A stretch of 64,000 bases of DNA from Rummeliibacillus pycnus_A (GCF_044359855.1 NZ_CP132291.1:3968001-4032000), one strand, 5' to 3'; numbered from the stretch's first letter, positions 7,061-15,168 are shown. The notes: generated by a model from the letters alone, not told the origin. A program made the numbers and translations.

Positions 7061-7837
7061 TTATTTACCAATACCTTTACTACGTAACATATCTTCTAAT
7101 TCTGCTTTGATTTCTTCTTGAGTCATATCACTAACTGGATCATATTCTCCATCAGAATTATAATCTGCAGGATTATCTGATGGGCCATCTTTCGGTACAA
7201 ATTCACCGTTTTCATTATAATCAGCAGGGTCTTTAGAAGGTGCGTAAGGGTCAGCTTCAAGTTGTTCTTTTGTATAATAATAATTTTGTTTATTATCGAC
7301 CGTTGTATTATCAGTATCTTTTTCTATATCTTTTTCTAGATCCTTTTTTTCTTGTTTAGATGCAAATTTATCAAATAGTTCATTAGAAAAATATTCTTTT
7401 CCATCTACAATATAACTATCAATCCCAATATGAAGGAATGGATTAGCAGTGGTATGTTTAGACGCTGGACTCTGTACGATAAAGTCTCCAAATTCACACT
7501 TAGAATCATCATTGCAATCAGGAAGATCCTTTTCTGTATTAAATTCTTCAAGTGAAGATTTAAAGATATTATATCTTTCATATAAATTCATCTTATCAAA
7601 ATCATCGTTTACCTTAACAATGACATCTACAGCATATTTTTTATCTTCATCCGGCTTTTCTGAGATATTATAAGATATTTTATCTATGTAAGAAGCTAAA
7701 TCACTAGATTTTAATACGCTAGTCATTTCTTCATTTTTATCTATTGTTGGTGGTTTCATTTTAATATAAAAACCAATAGTAAAAAGGATAACGATGAGAA
7801 CGACTGAAGCAATAATTGTATACATTTTTTTGTTCAT
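7061..7837 (-). CDS. Membrane-anchored exported protein with acidic C-terminal repeat
   Basis: This 258-residue protein starts after AAAGGAGAT. Residues ~5-27 form a membrane/signal anchor (TIIASVVLIVILFTIGFYI). The exported part has a ~130-residue unknown domain with a C...C pair (CNDDSKCEF). An acidic, Pro/Tyr/Asn-rich region follows, in which PADYNxxGEyxP occurs twice in tandem, and a helical end closes the protein (TQEEIKAELEDMLRSKG). It is monocistronic with its own terminator. The position between prophage genes and a LexA-controlled operon suggests accessory DNA. No named family recognised. Confidence 0.6.
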   Translation of the reverse strand: MNKKMYTIIASVVLIVILFTIGFYIKMKPPTIDKNEEMTSVLKSSDLASYIDKISYNISEKPDEDKKYAVDVIVKVNDDFDKMNLYERYNIFKSSLEEFNTEKDLPDCNDDSKCEFGDFIVQSPASKHTTANPFLHIGIDSYIVDGKEYFSNELFDKFASKQEKKDLEKDIEKDTDNTTVDNKQNYYYTKEQLEADPYAPSKDPADYNENGEFVPKDGPSDNPADYNSDGEYDPVSDMTQEEIKAELEDMLRSKGIGK

Positions 7838-7953
7838 TTAAAATCTCCTTTATCTAACTTAATCCAAATTAACTATATCAAATTAACTATATAAATAGTA
7901 GTGGATACCTAAAAAATTTGTAAGTTATTGAAAAATTGAATACAAAAACAAAA

Positions 7954-7990
7954 GCCATGTTACCAATCTATGATGGTATGGCATTTTTTT
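7954..7990 (+). terminator. Terminator-like hairpin upstream of SOS operon
   Basis: GCCATGTTACC pairs with GGTATGGC and is followed by ATTTTTTT on the plus strand. No plus-strand gene lies between 6806 and this site, so the transcript it stops is unknown. Confidence 0.55.
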
Positions 7991-8002
7991 ATGCTTGAAA
8001 TA

Positions 8003-8046
8003 AGAACGAATGTTCTATATAATAACTAAAAACGAACAGATGTTCT
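8003..8046 (+). promoter_or_regulatory. Two LexA (SOS) operator boxes
   Basis: GAACGAATGTTC at 8004-8015 and CGAACAGATGTTCT at 8033-8046 both fit the Gram-positive LexA pattern GAAC-N4-GTTC. They are 30 bases apart, almost three helical turns, and lie directly before the 8066 start, so the three-gene unit 8066-8898 should be DNA-damage inducible. Confidence 0.85.
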
Positions 8047-8065
8047 ATTTCGAGGAGGTAACGTC

Positions 8066-8287
8066 ATGGAAGAACAGCTAATAAAAGCTATGCAGTATCA
8101 TCAATTATTAACGATTATGTATATGTCTAAAACAGGTGAAATCACGAAAAGGCGAGTAAAAGTCATAAAAGTTGTTAGTGACAAGTTCCAAGCATTTTGT
8201 TTTTTAAAACATGAGAAACGTACTTTTATTATCGCTAATGTTCTTGCGGTGTTGCCAGTTACTTATAAGGAGAGAAATGTAATATGA
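8066..8287 (+). CDS. Short WYL-domain-like protein, SOS operon
   Basis: This 73-residue protein has the core of a WYL-type beta-barrel: LLTIMYMSKTGEITKRRVKV, then a KFQAFCFLKHEKRTFIIANV block (the usual aromatic-Arg-Thr-Phe end). It has no DNA-binding domain. In Bacilli such stand-alone WYL-like genes often sit beside YolD and Y-family polymerase genes. AGGAGGTAACG precedes the ATG. The stop overlaps the YolD start by 4 bases. Possible ligand or nucleic-acid sensor; function inferred. Confidence 0.65.
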   Translation: MEEQLIKAMQYHQLLTIMYMSKTGEITKRRVKVIKVVSDKFQAFCFLKHEKRTFIIANVLAVLPVTYKERNVI

Positions 8288-8664
8288 CATCTGAAGAAGA
8301 ATTATACAAGATATACGAAGAAGCAAAATTAAAAGATCGTGGCAGCATTAAATGGTCAATGGCTATGATGATGCCAGAGCATGTACATTTCTTGAAAAAA
8401 GATAGAGAACGTGATGGTTATATCCAAAAACCACAACTAGATGAATGGGAACTGGATGATATGCAGATGAATCTTATGATGGCGTTAAAATCTAAATTAG
8501 AACTTGAATATAAAATTTGGAACAACGGGAAATTTGAATATCATCGAGGAGTAATCACAAGAATCAACGTACAAACTAGAGAACTATATTACAGTGATCC
8601 GTTTATGGAAATTAAAGGACCAATCGATTTAGATAACATTTTCGGAATAACGCCTTTGGATTAA
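8284..8664 (+). CDS. YolD-like protein
   Basis: This 126-residue protein contains the YolD signature DRGSIKWSMAMMMPEHVHFL (~18-37), then a C-terminal small beta domain (YHRGVITRINVQTRELYY ... IDLDNIFGI). YolD-like proteins are usual partners of UvrX/YqjW-type Y-family DNA polymerases. Here no polymerase gene is adjacent. Control by the two LexA boxes upstream is likely. A decayed copy of its 3' half is found at 25904-26074. Confidence 0.85.
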   Translation: MTSEEELYKIYEEAKLKDRGSIKWSMAMMMPEHVHFLKKDRERDGYIQKPQLDEWELDDMQMNLMMALKSKLELEYKIWNNGKFEYHRGVITRINVQTRELYYSDPFMEIKGPIDLDNIFGITPLD

Positions 8665-8715
8665 AGGATATTTGGTTGAATTGTCGAATTTCTTCTGTAA
8701 GAAAGGAAGGATGAG

Positions 8716-8898
8716 ATGAAGAAGTATTTTTTAAAAGCAACATACCCAGAAAGTATGAACACTCACACACTTCACTCGAAGAAGGATTTCAGAAAGTGCA
8801 AAGAAGTTGAAGTGAATGGTAGGAGACTGTTAGTTGTATCACCTGAAAGAATTGTCGATTTAACAGGAGCTACATTAGTACTCATGGGAAAAGAATAG
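8716..8898 (+). CDS. 60-residue unknown protein, third gene of SOS operon
   Basis: AAGGAAGGATGAG precedes the ATG. The small basic protein (MKKYFLKATYPESMNTHTLH) has an EVNGRRLLVVSPERIVDLTG core. It lies 51 bases after yolD, and the same order (yolD end, spacer, this gene start) is kept in the degenerate copy near 26 kb, so the two genes travel together. No family recognised. Confidence 0.6.
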   Translation: MKKYFLKATYPESMNTHTLHSKKDFRKCKEVEVNGRRLLVVSPERIVDLTGATLVLMGKE

Positions 8899-9000
8899 AG
8901 TTAAGTGTTAATTAAGCTTAGAATAAACATTGAAATTTAGCGTAAGTTTTTCCATTGATCGGATGGGTTAATGTTTATATTTCTTGAGCTAAAATGATAT

Positions 9001-9029
9001 TAGACAAATGTGTATTTAGACTATATAAT
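9001..9029 (+). promoter_or_regulatory. Sigma-A promoter of the csp leader
   Basis: TAGACA (9001-9006), 17-base spacer, TATAAT (9024-9029). A transcript from here would carry a ~140-base leader before the csp start. Confidence 0.75.
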
Positions 9030-9062
9030 GAACTTAATAAAGTCCTTTATAGGAAAAAAGTT

Positions 9063-9131
9063 GAATTCGCATATTACAAAGAGTAATCGTGTTTCTTCGG
9101 TACTTTTTGTAATATGTGAATTTTTTTCTTT
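9063..9131 (+). ncRNA. Long terminator-type hairpin in the csp 5' leader
   Basis: Positions 9063-9085 pair with 9101-9123 over ~23 base pairs, with only G-U wobbles as irregularities and a 15-base loop. The 3' arm runs into TTTTTTTCTTTT. This has the form of an intrinsic terminator placed between promoter and gene: either an attenuator, the end of a short sRNA, or a cold-responsive structure. Confidence 0.65.
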
Positions 9132-9176
9132 TAAAAAGCTTATATATTAATAATTTCTTTAATGGAGGTCATTTAA

Positions 9177-9377
9177 ATGACACAAGGTACAGTAAAATGG
9201 TTTAACGCAGAAAAAGGTTTTGGTTTCATCGAAGTTGAAGGCGGAGCAGACGTATTCGCTCACTTCTCAGCAATCCAAGGCGACGGTTTCAAATCTTTAG
9301 AAGATGGTCAAAAAGTTGAATTCGAAGTTGAAGAAGGCCAACGCGGACCACAAGCTGCAAACATTGTAAAACTTTAA
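9177..9377 (+). CDS. Cold-shock protein (CspA/CspD family)
   Basis: This 66-residue OB-fold protein has both RNA-binding motifs: KGFGFIEVEG (RNP1) and VFAHFSAI (RNP2), starting MTQGTVKWFNAEKGFGF. It binds single-stranded RNA/DNA and keeps mRNA unstructured in the cold. ATGGAGGTC precedes the start. It is monocistronic, with a strong terminator behind it and a long structured leader in front, as is usual for cold-shock genes. Confidence 0.95.
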   Translation: MTQGTVKWFNAEKGFGFIEVEGGADVFAHFSAIQGDGFKSLEDGQKVEFEVEEGQRGPQAANIVKL

Positions 9378-9412
9378 TTTTTAATTAGTTAGTTTTAGAA
9401 GTATCTAAAAAA

Positions 9413-9446
9413 CAAGAGGAATCCTTTCAATAAGGTTCCTCTTTTT
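9413..9446 (+). terminator. Terminator of csp
   Basis: AAGAGGAATCC / GGTTCCTCTT stem with a T6 tail. Confidence 0.85.
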
Positions 9447-9842
9447 TATTTAGTTCGACTCCAATATCAATATACATAAAATGCATGAATGAGGGGATTT
9501 TTATATAAATTCAATATTCTTCCCTCTGGAAATTAAAAAATGTTGAAAATTTTTATTTAGTTCGGATATTACTGCACTTCGGAACTATTGTATTGGTTAT
9601 GCGCAAAGAATATAAAAGTTATGGTTACCCCCCAACATATATTAGGAGAGGGGATTTTCTTATACTTTAACCAGTATCGTAATAATAGCAAGGATTATAG
9701 GAATTTAAGAAAGTAACAAAAAAGTAACTGAAAAATAACATTTAGAGTGAAGAAAGATGAAATTCTTTGAAATTATAGTTACAATAAAAAAGATGAAAAT
9801 CCGATATATCAAGGATTATAGAGATAACAGAAAGAGGATGAA
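9447..9842. other. Intergenic region, no gene seen
   Basis: About 395 AT-rich bases between the csp terminator and the bacilliredoxin gene. I see no convincing ORF, tRNA or operator. An imperfect C-rich/G-rich pair (CCCCCCAAC ... GGAGAGGGG, ~9630-9655) may form a weak hairpin. The brxA promoter presumably lies in the last 150 bases. Confidence 0.4.
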
Positions 9843-9845
9843 ATG

Positions 9846-10283
9846 ATGAACGCATACGAAGAATATATGCAAGGCATTGTAAAACCAATGCGTGAAGAGT
9901 TAGTTAATGTTGGCTTCACAGAGTTGAAAACACCTGATGAAGTGGCTGATCATATGCAAGAATCAAAAGGAACATCATTAATTGTGATTAATTCGATTTG
10001 TGGTTGTGCAGCAGGTCTTGCACGTCCAGCTGTTGCTGCTGCTATTGAGAAAGCTGAACACAAACCCGATCATTTGGTAACTGTTTTTGCGGGTCAAGAT
10101 CGTGAAGCAACTGCTCAAATACGTAACTTTTTTGAAGAAGTGCCACCAAGCTCTCCTTCAATTGCAATTTGGAAAGATGGCAATTTAGCTTACTTTATTC
10201 CACGTGAACAAATTGAAGGCTTTGCTATGGAACAAGTTCGTGATCATTTAGCAGGTGTGCTAGACCAAGTATGTGCGAAATAA
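9846..10283 (+). CDS. brxA: Bacilliredoxin BrxA (YphP/YqiW family)
   Basis: This 145-residue thioredoxin-like protein removes bacillithiol from mixed disulfides on cytosolic proteins after oxidative stress. The active site C52-G-C54 lies in INSICGCAAGLARPA, followed by VTVFAGQDREATA, both hallmarks of the family. The N-terminus (MNAYEEYMQGIVKPMREEL) is closer to YphP (BrxA) than to YqiW (BrxB). A doubled ATG makes 9843 or 9846 possible; 9846 leaves the better spacing after AAGAGG. It overlaps ypiP by 13 bases, as neighbours in B. subtilis. Confidence 0.85.
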   Translation: MNAYEEYMQGIVKPMREELVNVGFTELKTPDEVADHMQESKGTSLIVINSICGCAAGLARPAVAAAIEKAEHKPDHLVTVFAGQDREATAQIRNFFEEVPPSSPSIAIWKDGNLAYFIPREQIEGFAMEQVRDHLAGVLDQVCAK

Positions 10284-11065
10284 AAACAATTGTTACAACT
10301 GCCGGGCGTCCTGACAATGAGTCCCGTCAATTAGCTGCAAAAGCATGTCAGGCACTTTACGCCTCATTTGTAGAGAGACAAAAAAGATCTATTATGAAAA
10401 TTGCAGAGACTGAGCATGCAAATGTAGTAGTAGCAGGGAAAAATCGTTTTGAATATTATCCTTTTGGTGCAAAAGAGGCATTTTTCTTCCACCCAAGTTC
10501 TGCTGCATTTCGCTTAAAACGTGTTGCAAGAGGGGAACATGATCCTCTTTTGGATGCTGTTAATTTGCAGGAAGGCAATTCTCTACTGGATTGTACATTA
10601 GGAATTGGATCGGATAGTATGTTAGCGGCTTTTGCTGTAGGTGAATCTGGAAAAGTAGTGGGCTGTGAAGGCAATCCTAATGTGGCGTTTATCGTCAGTG
10701 AGGGAATGAAAAGGTATGACATTACACAGTTGCCTCTATTAAAATGTATGGAGCGAATTTCTGTCATTCCAAGTTTGGCAATCGATTATTTGAAGCAACA
10801 ACCAGATCGTTCATTTGATGTTGTTTATATGGATCCAATGTTCGAGGAAACAATAGAGGAATCAATAAACTTTATCCCCTTAAGAAATGCTGGATTACAT
10901 GATTCATTATCAGACGAATGGATAGCTGAGGCAAAACGTGTAGCGAAAAAACGAGTAGTTTTAAAAGCTCACTTTAAGTCTCCGTTATTTGAACGTTATC
11001 ATTTTCAACGAGATATTCGATTGAATGCGAAGTTCCATTATGGAATTATTGAAATATCACATTAA
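10271..11065 (+). CDS. ypiP: Class I SAM-dependent methyltransferase, YpiP-like
   Basis: This 264-residue protein has the SAM-binding motif I LLDCTLGIGSDSMLAAFAVG (~105-124) and an acidic E-G-N motif II (GCEGNP). A DVVYMDPMFEE motif IV follows, as in RsmJ-like rRNA methyltransferases. The N-terminal ~90 residues (VTTAGRPDNES, FYYPFGAKEAFFFHPSSAAFR-like) match YpiP. The substrate is not known to me; rRNA is a fair guess. It starts inside the brxA 3' end, so translation is coupled. Confidence 0.75.
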   Translation: MCEIKTIVTTAGRPDNESRQLAAKACQALYASFVERQKRSIMKIAETEHANVVVAGKNRFEYYPFGAKEAFFFHPSSAAFRLKRVARGEHDPLLDAVNLQEGNSLLDCTLGIGSDSMLAAFAVGESGKVVGCEGNPNVAFIVSEGMKRYDITQLPLLKCMERISVIPSLAIDYLKQQPDRSFDVVYMDPMFEETIEESINFIPLRNAGLHDSLSDEWIAEAKRVAKKRVVLKAHFKSPLFERYHFQRDIRLNAKFHYGIIEISH

Positions 11066-11088
11066 AAAAATCTGTGAATTGTATTAAT

Positions 11089-11122
11089 AAAGTGACGAGA
11101 ACAATGATTCTCGTCACTTTTT
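11089..11122 (+). terminator. Terminator after ypiP
   Basis: AAGTGACGAGA ... TCTCGTCACTT stem with a TTTTTG tail. Confidence 0.85.
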
Positions 11123-11280
11123 GCATTAAAAGATGGTTTTAAAAGATAGTTCTCTATTCGGCCATTATTTACAGAATACCTTACTCATAAATAACTTATT
11201 ATTAAAAAATAGGCAAATCATCCTTCTTTATTTCAAAGCCACGATTTCGTTATAATAAATTATGAGGGAGTTGGTATTTG

Positions 11281-11898
11281 ATGAAAATAGTTGTTTTTGG
11301 TGCATCAGGAAGAGTAGGGCAGCATGTTGTTAGATTAGCACTTGAAAAAGGTATTGAAGTGACAGCATTCGTTCGTACACCTTCGAAGCTTCAAATCTCG
11401 CATCCTTTTTTACATATCTATCACGGGAATGCTTTACAAGCAGATGATGTTGCAACTGCTATAAAAGGGCAAAATGCAGTAGTATCATGCCTTGCTTCAA
11501 GCAAAGGATTAAAAGAATCAACAGAACTTAGCAAAATGATTGAAAATATCGTTTTAGGAATGAATACAGATCATGTGAATAGAATAGTTTATATAGCATC
11601 TGCAGGTATAGATGGTGAAATACCAGGGATTTCTGGGAAGATGGTTATGAAAACATTAAAATATCCCTTACTCGATCATCGACATGCTGTTGACACAATC
11701 ATGAAAAATAATTTGGATTATACAATAGTTAGACCAATGGGTTTGACAAATGAAGCACCAGCTGGAAAATATCGAGAAGCAGTAGAGGGGATTCCAGAAA
11801 AGGGAAGAAGTATAGCTCGTGCAGATGTTGCAAACTTCATCCTGAAAGCATTAGAAGATCCAAAATATAGTAACCTATCCGTTAGCATCGCAAATTAA
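11281..11898 (+). CDS. NAD(P)-binding atypical short-chain oxidoreductase
   Basis: This 205-residue Rossmann protein has an N-terminal G-A-S-G-R-V-G dinucleotide site (MKIVVFGASGRVGQHVV), an HGNAL segment, and a YIASAGIDGE active-site region without a classical YxxxK pair. It resembles SDR_a5/NmrA-like NAD(P)H-binding proteins, often labelled flavin reductases or sugar epimerases. ATG at 11281 is chosen over a TTG at 11278. It is monocistronic with a hairpin behind it. The substrate cannot be inferred. Confidence 0.75.
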   Translation: MKIVVFGASGRVGQHVVRLALEKGIEVTAFVRTPSKLQISHPFLHIYHGNALQADDVATAIKGQNAVVSCLASSKGLKESTELSKMIENIVLGMNTDHVNRIVYIASAGIDGEIPGISGKMVMKTLKYPLLDHRHAVDTIMKNNLDYTIVRPMGLTNEAPAGKYREAVEGIPEKGRSIARADVANFILKALEDPKYSNLSVSIAN

Positions 11899-11905
11899 TA
11901 AAAAA

Positions 11906-11946
11906 GAACTATGAGAGAAATCTCCCTATAGTTCTCCCGTTTTGTA
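11906..11946 (+). terminator. Terminator-like hairpin
   Basis: GAACTATGAGAG pairs imperfectly with CCTATAGTTC and is followed by TCCCGTTTTG. It lies between the oxidoreductase and the convergent 23-residue ORF. Confidence 0.5.
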
Positions 11947-11958
11947 TAATGGATTGCA

Positions 11959-12030
11959 TTAGTCTGTAATACAAAGAGACATTAAATAGAATAATAGCGC
12001 CAAAAATCCAATTCCGATTGCAATTGACAT
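11959..12030 (-). CDS. 23-residue membrane peptide
   Basis: A minus-strand ORF encodes MSIAIGIGFLALLFYLMSLC plus ITD. A near-perfect GAAGGAGG ribosome site lies 10 bases before the ATG. The peptide is almost entirely one hydrophobic helix. The strong ribosome site and clean hydrophobic profile argue for a real micro-gene of the sporulation/membrane-peptide kind, but I recognise no family. Confidence 0.5.
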   Translation of the reverse strand: MSIAIGIGFLALLFYLMSLCITD

Positions 12031-12191
12031 TAATATTTGCCCTCCTTCTGTACAAAAACGAACATATTAGTTACATATAAGTTCTAATTAATTGTACAAT
12101 GATTTACAAAAAGATGGAACCTTTACTTACAAAATTCGTATATAGTATAAATGAGATGTTTTAAAAATGTTCATAAGTAGGTGAAATTGAT

Positions 12192-12788
12192 ATGAAAAAC
12201 TGGCTTCAAAAAGTATTAGTTTCAACAGTTGCGGTTTTAACACTTGGGTTCATTACACCTAGTCATGCCATATGGGAGAACCTATTAGAGCATAGTGGAA
12301 ACCATAAAACCCAATTATCTAAACAATCATCAAATACAGAAAATTACATAAATACAGTATATAATGACAATGATATAGAAGATACGGAAGTATTTTCTGA
12401 CAACGTTTTAGACCAAGCAAAAGAACAAGCCTATATGAAATTCGGTAGTAAAATTGGACCGAAAATCAGTGATGAATTTGACAATGTTATTTTCCCTAAA
12501 ATCGAAGAAGCTATTCATATGACTTTAGACAATGTTGATCAAGCGAATATGAAAAATTTAGCAATTACTGAAAAACCAAGTGGTGCTTACTCAGAAAAAA
12601 TGTTTCATATTTATAATGTCGCTTCAGGAAAAGACGTCATTCGCTTCCATGTACGCACAGAAAACCGTCCTTTCGACGGTTACTACTACAATTTCCACTA
12701 TCACACATATGTTGACCAATTTGCCTCACATAATAACTTAGGGGAGATTTACTGGTCTAAGGATACACCACCGAAATGGTTATCTTAA
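12192..12788 (+). CDS. ypjP: YpjP family exported protein
   Basis: This 198-residue protein has a signal peptide (~1-26, VAVLTLGFITPSHA) and a C-terminal domain closely like B. subtilis YpjP: KFGSKIGPKISDEFDNVIFP, FRFHVR-like, and YYYNFHYHTYVDQF ... EIYWSKDTPPKWLS. The His/Tyr/Trp-rich end (FHYHT) is strongly conserved. The function is unknown. In B. subtilis ypjP neighbours ypiP and thymidylate/folate genes, as roughly here. Confidence 0.85.
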   Translation: MKNWLQKVLVSTVAVLTLGFITPSHAIWENLLEHSGNHKTQLSKQSSNTENYINTVYNDNDIEDTEVFSDNVLDQAKEQAYMKFGSKIGPKISDEFDNVIFPKIEEAIHMTLDNVDQANMKNLAITEKPSGAYSEKMFHIYNVASGKDVIRFHVRTENRPFDGYYYNFHYHTYVDQFASHNNLGEIYWSKDTPPKWLS

Positions 12789-12860
12789 CGTTGGAATTTG
12801 GTGAAAACGTAGTATTACAAAGGTTTATCGCTAGGAAAAAATTATAGACTACTGAGTAAG

Positions 12861-12900
12861 GGCCTCTCAACAATTTATAAAATTGTTGGGAGGTCTTTTT
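12861..12900 (+). terminator. Terminator after ypjP
   Basis: GGCCTCTCAACAATTT / AAATTGTTGGGAGGTC stem with a TTTTT tail. Confidence 0.85.
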
Positions 12901-13052
12901 ACGATGCAGGAGTAGATTTCTTACACTTTTTATAATTGAAAATGAATTATTTCCTCATAAACAAAAATATCAGCTATTTATAAATCATGAAATCAGTTAA
13001 AATGATTGAATGTGAACGAAAAAATTCAAAATAAGACGAAGGGAAATTTTAA

Positions 13053-13892
13053 ATGAATTTATCAAAAGAATTACGCTCCTATAGTTTAATTGCATTAGGA
13101 GCATTGTTGGTAAGCATATCGTACAATACCTTTTTATTACCAGCGAAATTAGCAGCTGGTGGTGTTGTTGGGATTAGTACATTGTTATATGATTTGTACA
13201 ATTGGACACCTGCTATTGTGCAGTGGTGCATTAACATACCTATCTTCTTTCTTGGCTATTTTTTGTTAGGAAAAGATTTTAGTGTGAAAACACTGGTCGG
13301 TACCGTTCTCTTACCCTTCTTTATTTGGGGTACTTCTTATTTACCATATAAAATCCATGATCCCATGTTAGCAGCTATTTATGGTGGAATCATCACAGGA
13401 GTTGGTTTGGGACTTGTTTTTAGAGGAAATGGATCGACAGGTGGAACGACAATAATTGGTCAACTGATAAAAAAATACACAGGTTTATCTAGTGGCTATG
13501 CTCAAATGATTATTGATGCAGTGATTGTGATTGCTGCAATGTTTGTTTTTGACTTGGAGCTTGCTTTATATGCCATGATCACTATCTATATTTGCAGTAA
13601 AGTTATTGATTTTGTTCAATTACATTCTTCTTCTTCCAAACTGGTATTAATTATTACGGAAAATGAAGAGAAAGTTACGCATCTTATCAAAAATGAGATT
13701 GACCGTGGTTTTACCAAAGTCTGGTCCGAAGGTGGTTACTCTCGCAATAAAAAAGCCTTATTATTCAGCGTAGTAGAGCAATCAGAAGCGGTATATTTAA
13801 AAGAACTGATTCAAAACCAAGATACCGAATCATTTGTCGTCTTCCTGAATGCTTCAGATATTATTGGGAGAGGCTTTTCACGGCCAAGATAA
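13053..13892 (+). CDS. YitT family membrane protein
   Basis: This 279-residue protein has five to six membrane helices in the first ~195 residues (DUF161-type, with the G-G-x-x-G-I and RGNGSTGGTTIIG motifs). A cytoplasmic DUF2179 domain of ~80 residues follows (VLIITENEEKV ... DIIGRGFSR). YitT proteins are common in Firmicutes as paralogues (YpjC, YqfU, YvjA); the transported substrate is unknown. Position next to ypjP and thyA suggests the YpjC member. Monocistronic. Confidence 0.85.
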   Translation: MNLSKELRSYSLIALGALLVSISYNTFLLPAKLAAGGVVGISTLLYDLYNWTPAIVQWCINIPIFFLGYFLLGKDFSVKTLVGTVLLPFFIWGTSYLPYKIHDPMLAAIYGGIITGVGLGLVFRGNGSTGGTTIIGQLIKKYTGLSSGYAQMIIDAVIVIAAMFVFDLELALYAMITIYICSKVIDFVQLHSSSSKLVLIITENEEKVTHLIKNEIDRGFTKVWSEGGYSRNKKALLFSVVEQSEAVYLKELIQNQDTESFVVFLNASDIIGRGFSRPR

Positions 13893-13971
13893 AGTATTTT
13901 ATTTTTGAATTGCATTTTATGATAACTACAGTTACCAAAAATTATTTAAGTACCTTGAATATATAGTTCTT

Positions 13972-14003
13972 AAAACCATCGAAAGTTATTTGATGGTTTT
14001 TTT
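13972..14003 (+). terminator. Terminator after yitT-like gene
   Basis: AAACCATCGAAAG / TTTGATGGTTT stem, then a T run. Confidence 0.8.
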
Positions 14004-14158
14004 ATATAATAAATACGAATTTGTGATACAGGAACTATTATCGCTGTAGCACTATCGATTTGTTTTTTAATTGGAATATCCTTATGGAACCTAATACAAC
14101 AACTATTCTCCTAGAGGAATTTCAATTTTAGCCGATATATAAGCAGGAGGTGATTTTA

Positions 14159-14884
14159 ATGCGAATATCTGCGCAAGATCCTACAAATCATGCGATTGGT
14201 GTAGCAGCAGCTTCGAAAACGTTGTCTCAAAGTGTATTTTCAAAAAGTAGCATTTTTAAAGATACCGTAACGATTAGTGGGCAAGCACACCAATTATTCG
14301 GCAATATGCAACAGGGAAAACAAGATTCGATGATTGAAAGCTTGATCAAGCAGCGAGAAGCATTAATGGAGCAAAAAAGTGATTTAATGCAAAATACGCT
14401 TGACTCAGGTGGCAATTTATCAAGTATTAAAGAACAATTGAAGGTTTATGAAAAACAAATTGCAGATCTTAATTCTCAAATTGCCAAAAAACAAGCTGAA
14501 GGCCGTAGTGATGCACTAGGATTAGATCAGGATAAAGAGAAAAAGTCTTCAAAAAGTGATGAGGAAAAGTTATTGACCCAAGTGATGTCATTAGATCAAG
14601 CAGAGATGCTCCATAGACTTGCCAACAAGATGGAAGGGCAAAAAACGGTAATGAAATCGGAAATTGCTGATGATATCAAGCGAGGTGTGGATGTAAAGCA
14701 TAAGCAAGAAAAGCTAAGCGATTTAGAACAAAATCTTCAGGCTACTCAAGATAAAATAACGAATAATCTACAGAGTGAATTGAAAAATAAAAATCATGAA
14801 GATTCCGATTCTAATTCAAAAGATCCAGATCAAAAAATAGGAAACGATGTTGAAAATAATCATAATCCAAGTAGAGGGAATTAG
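14159..14884 (+). CDS. Soluble coiled-coil protein, unknown
   Basis: This 241-residue protein starts at the ATG after GCAGGAGGTGAT. Residues ~60-125 and ~155-215 are heptad-rich coiled coils (IKEQLKVYEKQIADLNSQIA; KHKQEKLSDLEQNLQATQDK), linked by a Lys/Ser/Asp spacer. The last ~30 residues are low-complexity Asn/Asp/Ser. The N-terminus is Ala/Ser-rich (AIGVAAASKTLSQSVFSKSS). It resembles FlxA-like or structural spacer proteins only in general form. Monocistronic between hairpins. Confidence 0.6.
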   Translation: MRISAQDPTNHAIGVAAASKTLSQSVFSKSSIFKDTVTISGQAHQLFGNMQQGKQDSMIESLIKQREALMEQKSDLMQNTLDSGGNLSSIKEQLKVYEKQIADLNSQIAKKQAEGRSDALGLDQDKEKKSSKSDEEKLLTQVMSLDQAEMLHRLANKMEGQKTVMKSEIADDIKRGVDVKHKQEKLSDLEQNLQATQDKITNNLQSELKNKNHEDSDSNSKDPDQKIGNDVENNHNPSRGN

Positions 14885-14905
14885 GATTTCCTATATATTG
14901 AGAGG

Positions 14906-14947
14906 AAAAAGTTATGCCATAATGATAATTACGGTGTAACTTTTTTT
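14906..14947 (+). terminator. Terminator of the coiled-coil gene
   Basis: AAAAAGTTATGCC / GGTGTAACTTTTT stem ending in a T run. Confidence 0.75.
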
Positions 14948-14990
14948 GTTTTGCTAGCTGATTTAAAAATGGGAGTTAGCAGCACATAAA

Positions 14991-15018
14991 AAAGGCTGTT
15001 ATTTGACAGTTTTTTTTA
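14991..15018 (+). terminator. Second short terminator
   Basis: GGCTGT / ACAGTT stem followed by T8. It probably insulates thyA from upstream transcription. Confidence 0.6.
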
Positions 15019-15168
15019 TGCAAACAGGAAGTAAGAGATATTGGTGATTATTCAGTTAAATTCATAAAAATCTATTCTCATTAAACTGGAAAAATCGAAA
15101 CTCATAATTTACGTCATTTATCAGCAATGTTATCATAAGAAATAGTATGTAAATTGGAGGCCATATCG

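Noticed and set aside
14023..14118. Hydrophobic frame GTIIAVALSICFLIGISLW
   Set aside because: No start codon or ribosome site in frame; could be a decayed membrane peptide but not supportable.
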